A stretch of DNA of 64,000 nucleotides from Klenkia soli (lineage in GTDB: Bacteria > Actinomycetota > Actinomycetes > Mycobacteriales > Geodermatophilaceae): contig NZ_FNIR01000004.1 of NCBI RefSeq assembly GCF_900103975.1, positions 310,001 through 374,000 of the forward strand, read 5' to 3'. This document shows positions 62,004 to 64,000 of this stretch, in pieces (the stretch's first letter is position 1; every line of letters begins with the position of its first letter). The notes beneath the pieces were generated by a model. The model saw nothing but the letters and a program-made list of their open reading frames with translations, was not told the origin of the DNA and ran no database searches. The translations under genes and the position numbers were made by a program.

Positions 62004-64000
62004 ATGTCCGCACCCACCACCGACGCCGTCGACTACGACGAGGACGGCGTCTTCACCGCTACCGCCGTGATCGACAACGGGTCCTACGGGTCCCGCACCA
62101 TCACCTTCGAGACCGGTCGGCTGGCCAAGCAGGCCGCCGGCTCCGTCGTCGCCACCATGGGCGACACCACGCTGCTGTCGGCCACCACGGCCGGCCGCCA
62201 GCCCAAGGACCACTTCGACTTCTTCCCGCTGACGGTCGACGTCGAGGAGCGGATGTACGCGATCGGGAAGATCCCCGGCTCGTTCTTCCGCCGCGAGGGC
62301 CGGCCCTCCGAGGACGCCATCCTCACCTGCCGCCTGATCGACCGCCCGCTGCGCCCGACCTTCGCCAAGGGCCTGCGCAACGAGGTCCAGGTCGTCATCA
62401 CCGTGCTGAGCCTGGACCCCGACCACCTGTACGACGTGCTGGCGATCAATGGCGCCTCGGCGTCCACCCAGCTGTCGGGCCTGCCCTTCTCCGGCCCGGT
62501 CGGCGCCACCCGCGTCGCGCTGATCAACGGCCAGTGGGTCGGCTTCCCGACCCACGCCGAGCTCGAGGACGCCGTCTTCGACATGGTCGTGGCCGGCCGC
62601 GTGCTGCCCGACGGCGACGTCGCGATCATGATGGTCGAGGCCGAGGCCACCGAGAAGACCATCGACCTCGTCGCCGGTGGGGCCACCGCCCCGACCGAGG
62701 AGGTCGTGGCCCAGGGGCTCGAGGCCGCGAAGCCCTTCATCAAGGCGCTGTGCGACGCCCAGTCGGCCCTGGCCGGCAAGGCCGCCAAGCCCGAGGCGCA
62801 CTTCCCCCGCTTCCTGGACTACCAGGACGACGTCTACGCCGCCGTCGAGGCCCACGCGACCGAGAAGCTCACCGCCGCCCAGGCCATCCCGGGCAAGGCC
62901 GAGCGCGACGACGCCACCGACGCCCTCAAGGACGAGGTCAAGGCCGCCCTCGCCGAGCAGTTCGAGGGTCGCGAGAAGGAGGTCTCCGGGGCCTTCCGCG
63001 CGGTGACCAAGAAGGTCGTCCGCCAGCGCATCCTGCGTGACAAGGTGCGCATCGACGGCCGCGGCGTCACCGACATCCGGCCGCTGTCGGCCGAGGTCGA
63101 GGTGCTCCCGCGGGTGCACGGCTCGGCGCTGTTCGAGCGCGGCGAGACCCAGATCATGGGCGTCACCACGCTGAACATGCTCCGCATGGAGCAGCAGCTG
63201 GACACCCTGAACCCGGTCACCCGCAAGCGCTACATGCACAACTACAACTTCCCGCCGTACTCCACCGGCGAGACCGGCCGCGTGGGCTCGCCCAAGCGCC
63301 GCGAGATCGGCCACGGGGCCCTGGCCGAGCGGGCCCTGCTGCCCGTGCTGCCCGACCGCGAGGCCTTCCCGTACGCGATCCGCCAGGTCTCCGAGGCGCT
63401 GGGCTCCAACGGCTCGACGTCGATGGGCTCGGTCTGCGCCTCCACCCTGTCGCTGCTCAACGCCGGTGTGCCGCTGCGCGCCCCGGTCGCCGGCATCGCG
63501 ATGGGCCTGGTCTCCGACGAGGTCGACGGCAAGACGCAGTACGTCGCGCTGACCGACATCCTCGGTGCCGAGGACGCCTTCGGCGACATGGACTTCAAGG
63601 TCGCCGGCACCAAGGACTTCGTGACGGCTCTCCAGCTGGACACCAAGCTCGACGGCATCCCCTCCGACGTCCTCGCCGGTGCGCTGACCCAGGCCCGCGC
63701 GGCCCGGCTGCACATCCTCGACGTCATGCTCGAGGCCATCGACGGCCCCGACGAGATGAGCCCGTTCGCCCCCCGGGTGACCACGGTGCGCATCCCGGTC
63801 GACAAGATCGGCGCGGTCATCGGGCCCAAGGGCCAGATGATCAACGCGATCCAGGACGAGACCGGCGCCGACATCACCATCGAGGACGACGGCACGATCT
63901 ACGTCGGCGCCTCCGACGGCCCCTCGGCCCAGGCCGCGGTCGACCGGATCAACGCGATCGCCAACCCGACGCTGCCCAAGGTCGGCGAGCGGTTCCTGGG
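62004..64000 (+). CDS. pnp: Polyribonucleotide nucleotidyltransferase, N-terminal 665 residues (cut by window)
   Basis: The frame runs from ATG 62004 (GAAGAGGA upstream) past the window end, giving 665 complete codons. Two RNase PH domains are visible, the first with [20 protein letters not shown] and the second with [13 protein letters not shown] and [13 protein letters not shown], separated by the helical linker. A KH domain ([28 protein letters not shown]) follows; the S1 domain lies outside. The enzyme degrades RNA 3'-5' phosphorolytically and, in actinobacteria, also makes RNA 3' tails. Confidence 0.97.
   Translation, partial: MSAPTTDAVDYDEDGVFTATAVIDNGSYGSRTITFETGRLAKQAAGSVVATMGDTTLLSATTAGRQPKDHFDFFPLTVDVEERMYAIGKIPGSFFRREGRPSEDAILTCRLIDRPLRPTFAKGLRNEVQVVITVLSLDPDHLYDVLAINGASASTQLSGLPFSGPVGATRVALINGQWVGFPTHAELEDAVFDMVVAGRVLPDGDVAIMMVEAEATEKTIDLVAGGATAPTEEVVAQGLEAAKPFIKALCDAQSALAGKAAKPEAHFPRFLDYQDDVYAAVEAHATEKLTAAQAIPGKAERDDATDALKDEVKAALAEQFEGREKEVSGAFRAVTKKVVRQRILRDKVRIDGRGVTDIRPLSAEVEVLPRVHGSALFERGETQIMGVTTLNMLRMEQQLDTLNPVTRKRYMHNYNFPPYSTGETGRVGSPKRREIGHGALAERALLPVLPDREAFPYAIRQVSEALGSNGSTSMGSVCASTLSLLNAGVPLRAPVAGIAMGLVSDEVDGKTQYVALTDILGAEDAFGDMDFKVAGTKDFVTALQLDTKLDGIPSDVLAGALTQARAARLHILDVMLEAIDGPDEMSPFAPRVTTVRIPVDKIGAVIGPKGQMINAIQDETGADITIEDDGTIYVGASDGPSAQAAVDRINAIANPTLPKVGERFL

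Overview
The window is a chromosomal core region of a very GC-rich actinobacterium. Many genes start with GTG, genes are packed with 1-4 bp overlaps, and low-complexity Ala/Pro/Asp tails are common. Gene order follows blocks known from Mycobacterium and Streptomyces: smc-ftsY-amtB-glnB-glnD-ffh; rpsP-khpA-rimM-trmD-rplS-lepB-rnhB; rpsB-tsf-pyrH-frr-cdsA-rlmN-dxr-rseP-ispG; rimP-nusA-ylxR-infB-rbfA-nrnA-dinF-truB-ribF-rpsO-pnp. A WhiG/FliA-type sigma factor beside rpsB argues against Mycobacterium and for a developing or motile actinobacterium. The genus cannot be fixed from the sequence alone.

Layout. 1-7840: 3' end of smc, three accessory genes (EEP-fold hydrolase, NAD-dependent epimerase, PhoD-like phosphatase), ftsY and a nickel/cobalt permease. 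8071-13843: ammonium uptake and nitrogen signalling (amtB, glnB, glnD), then ffh. 13846-17607: amidohydrolase, GNAT, YqeY-like protein, proS. 17809-23806: ribosome and tRNA maturation (rpsP, khpA, rimM, trmD, rplS) with a Nudix hydrolase, signal peptidase, an orphan atypical response regulator, rnhB and a DUF2469 gene. 23919-29839: yraN, comM, dprA and xerC (DNA uptake and recombination), a whiG-type sigma factor, an NTF2-like protein and an M23 peptidase. 30166-44728: translation factors (rpsB, tsf, frr), pyrH, cdsA, rlmN, isoprenoid genes dxr and ispG around the site-2 protease gene rseP, a GNAT, and a penicillin-binding lipoprotein. 44725-57032: Nramp-like transporter, a ferritin-like/lipoprotein pair, and the rimP to truB transcription/translation operon. 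57010-64000: DMT permease, MhuD-like haem oxygenase, alpha/beta hydrolase, ilvE, ribF, rpsO and the start of pnp.

Most of the window is housekeeping: protein export (FtsY, Ffh, LepB), translation, RNA processing, the MEP isoprenoid route and nitrogen sensing. I see no tRNA, rRNA, CRISPR array, insertion sequence or prophage. The interesting signals are regulatory. Many genes have an NAnnnT -10-like hexamer 5-9 nt before the start codon with no Shine-Dalgarno, suggesting leaderless mRNAs. One 23-bp gap appears to hold two divergent promoters sharing CCTAGG. Perfect hairpins separate several genes of conserved clusters. An orphan LuxR-type regulator has lost its phosphorylation residues and gained a CxCxHxH tail. 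No clearly new multi-gene system is present.
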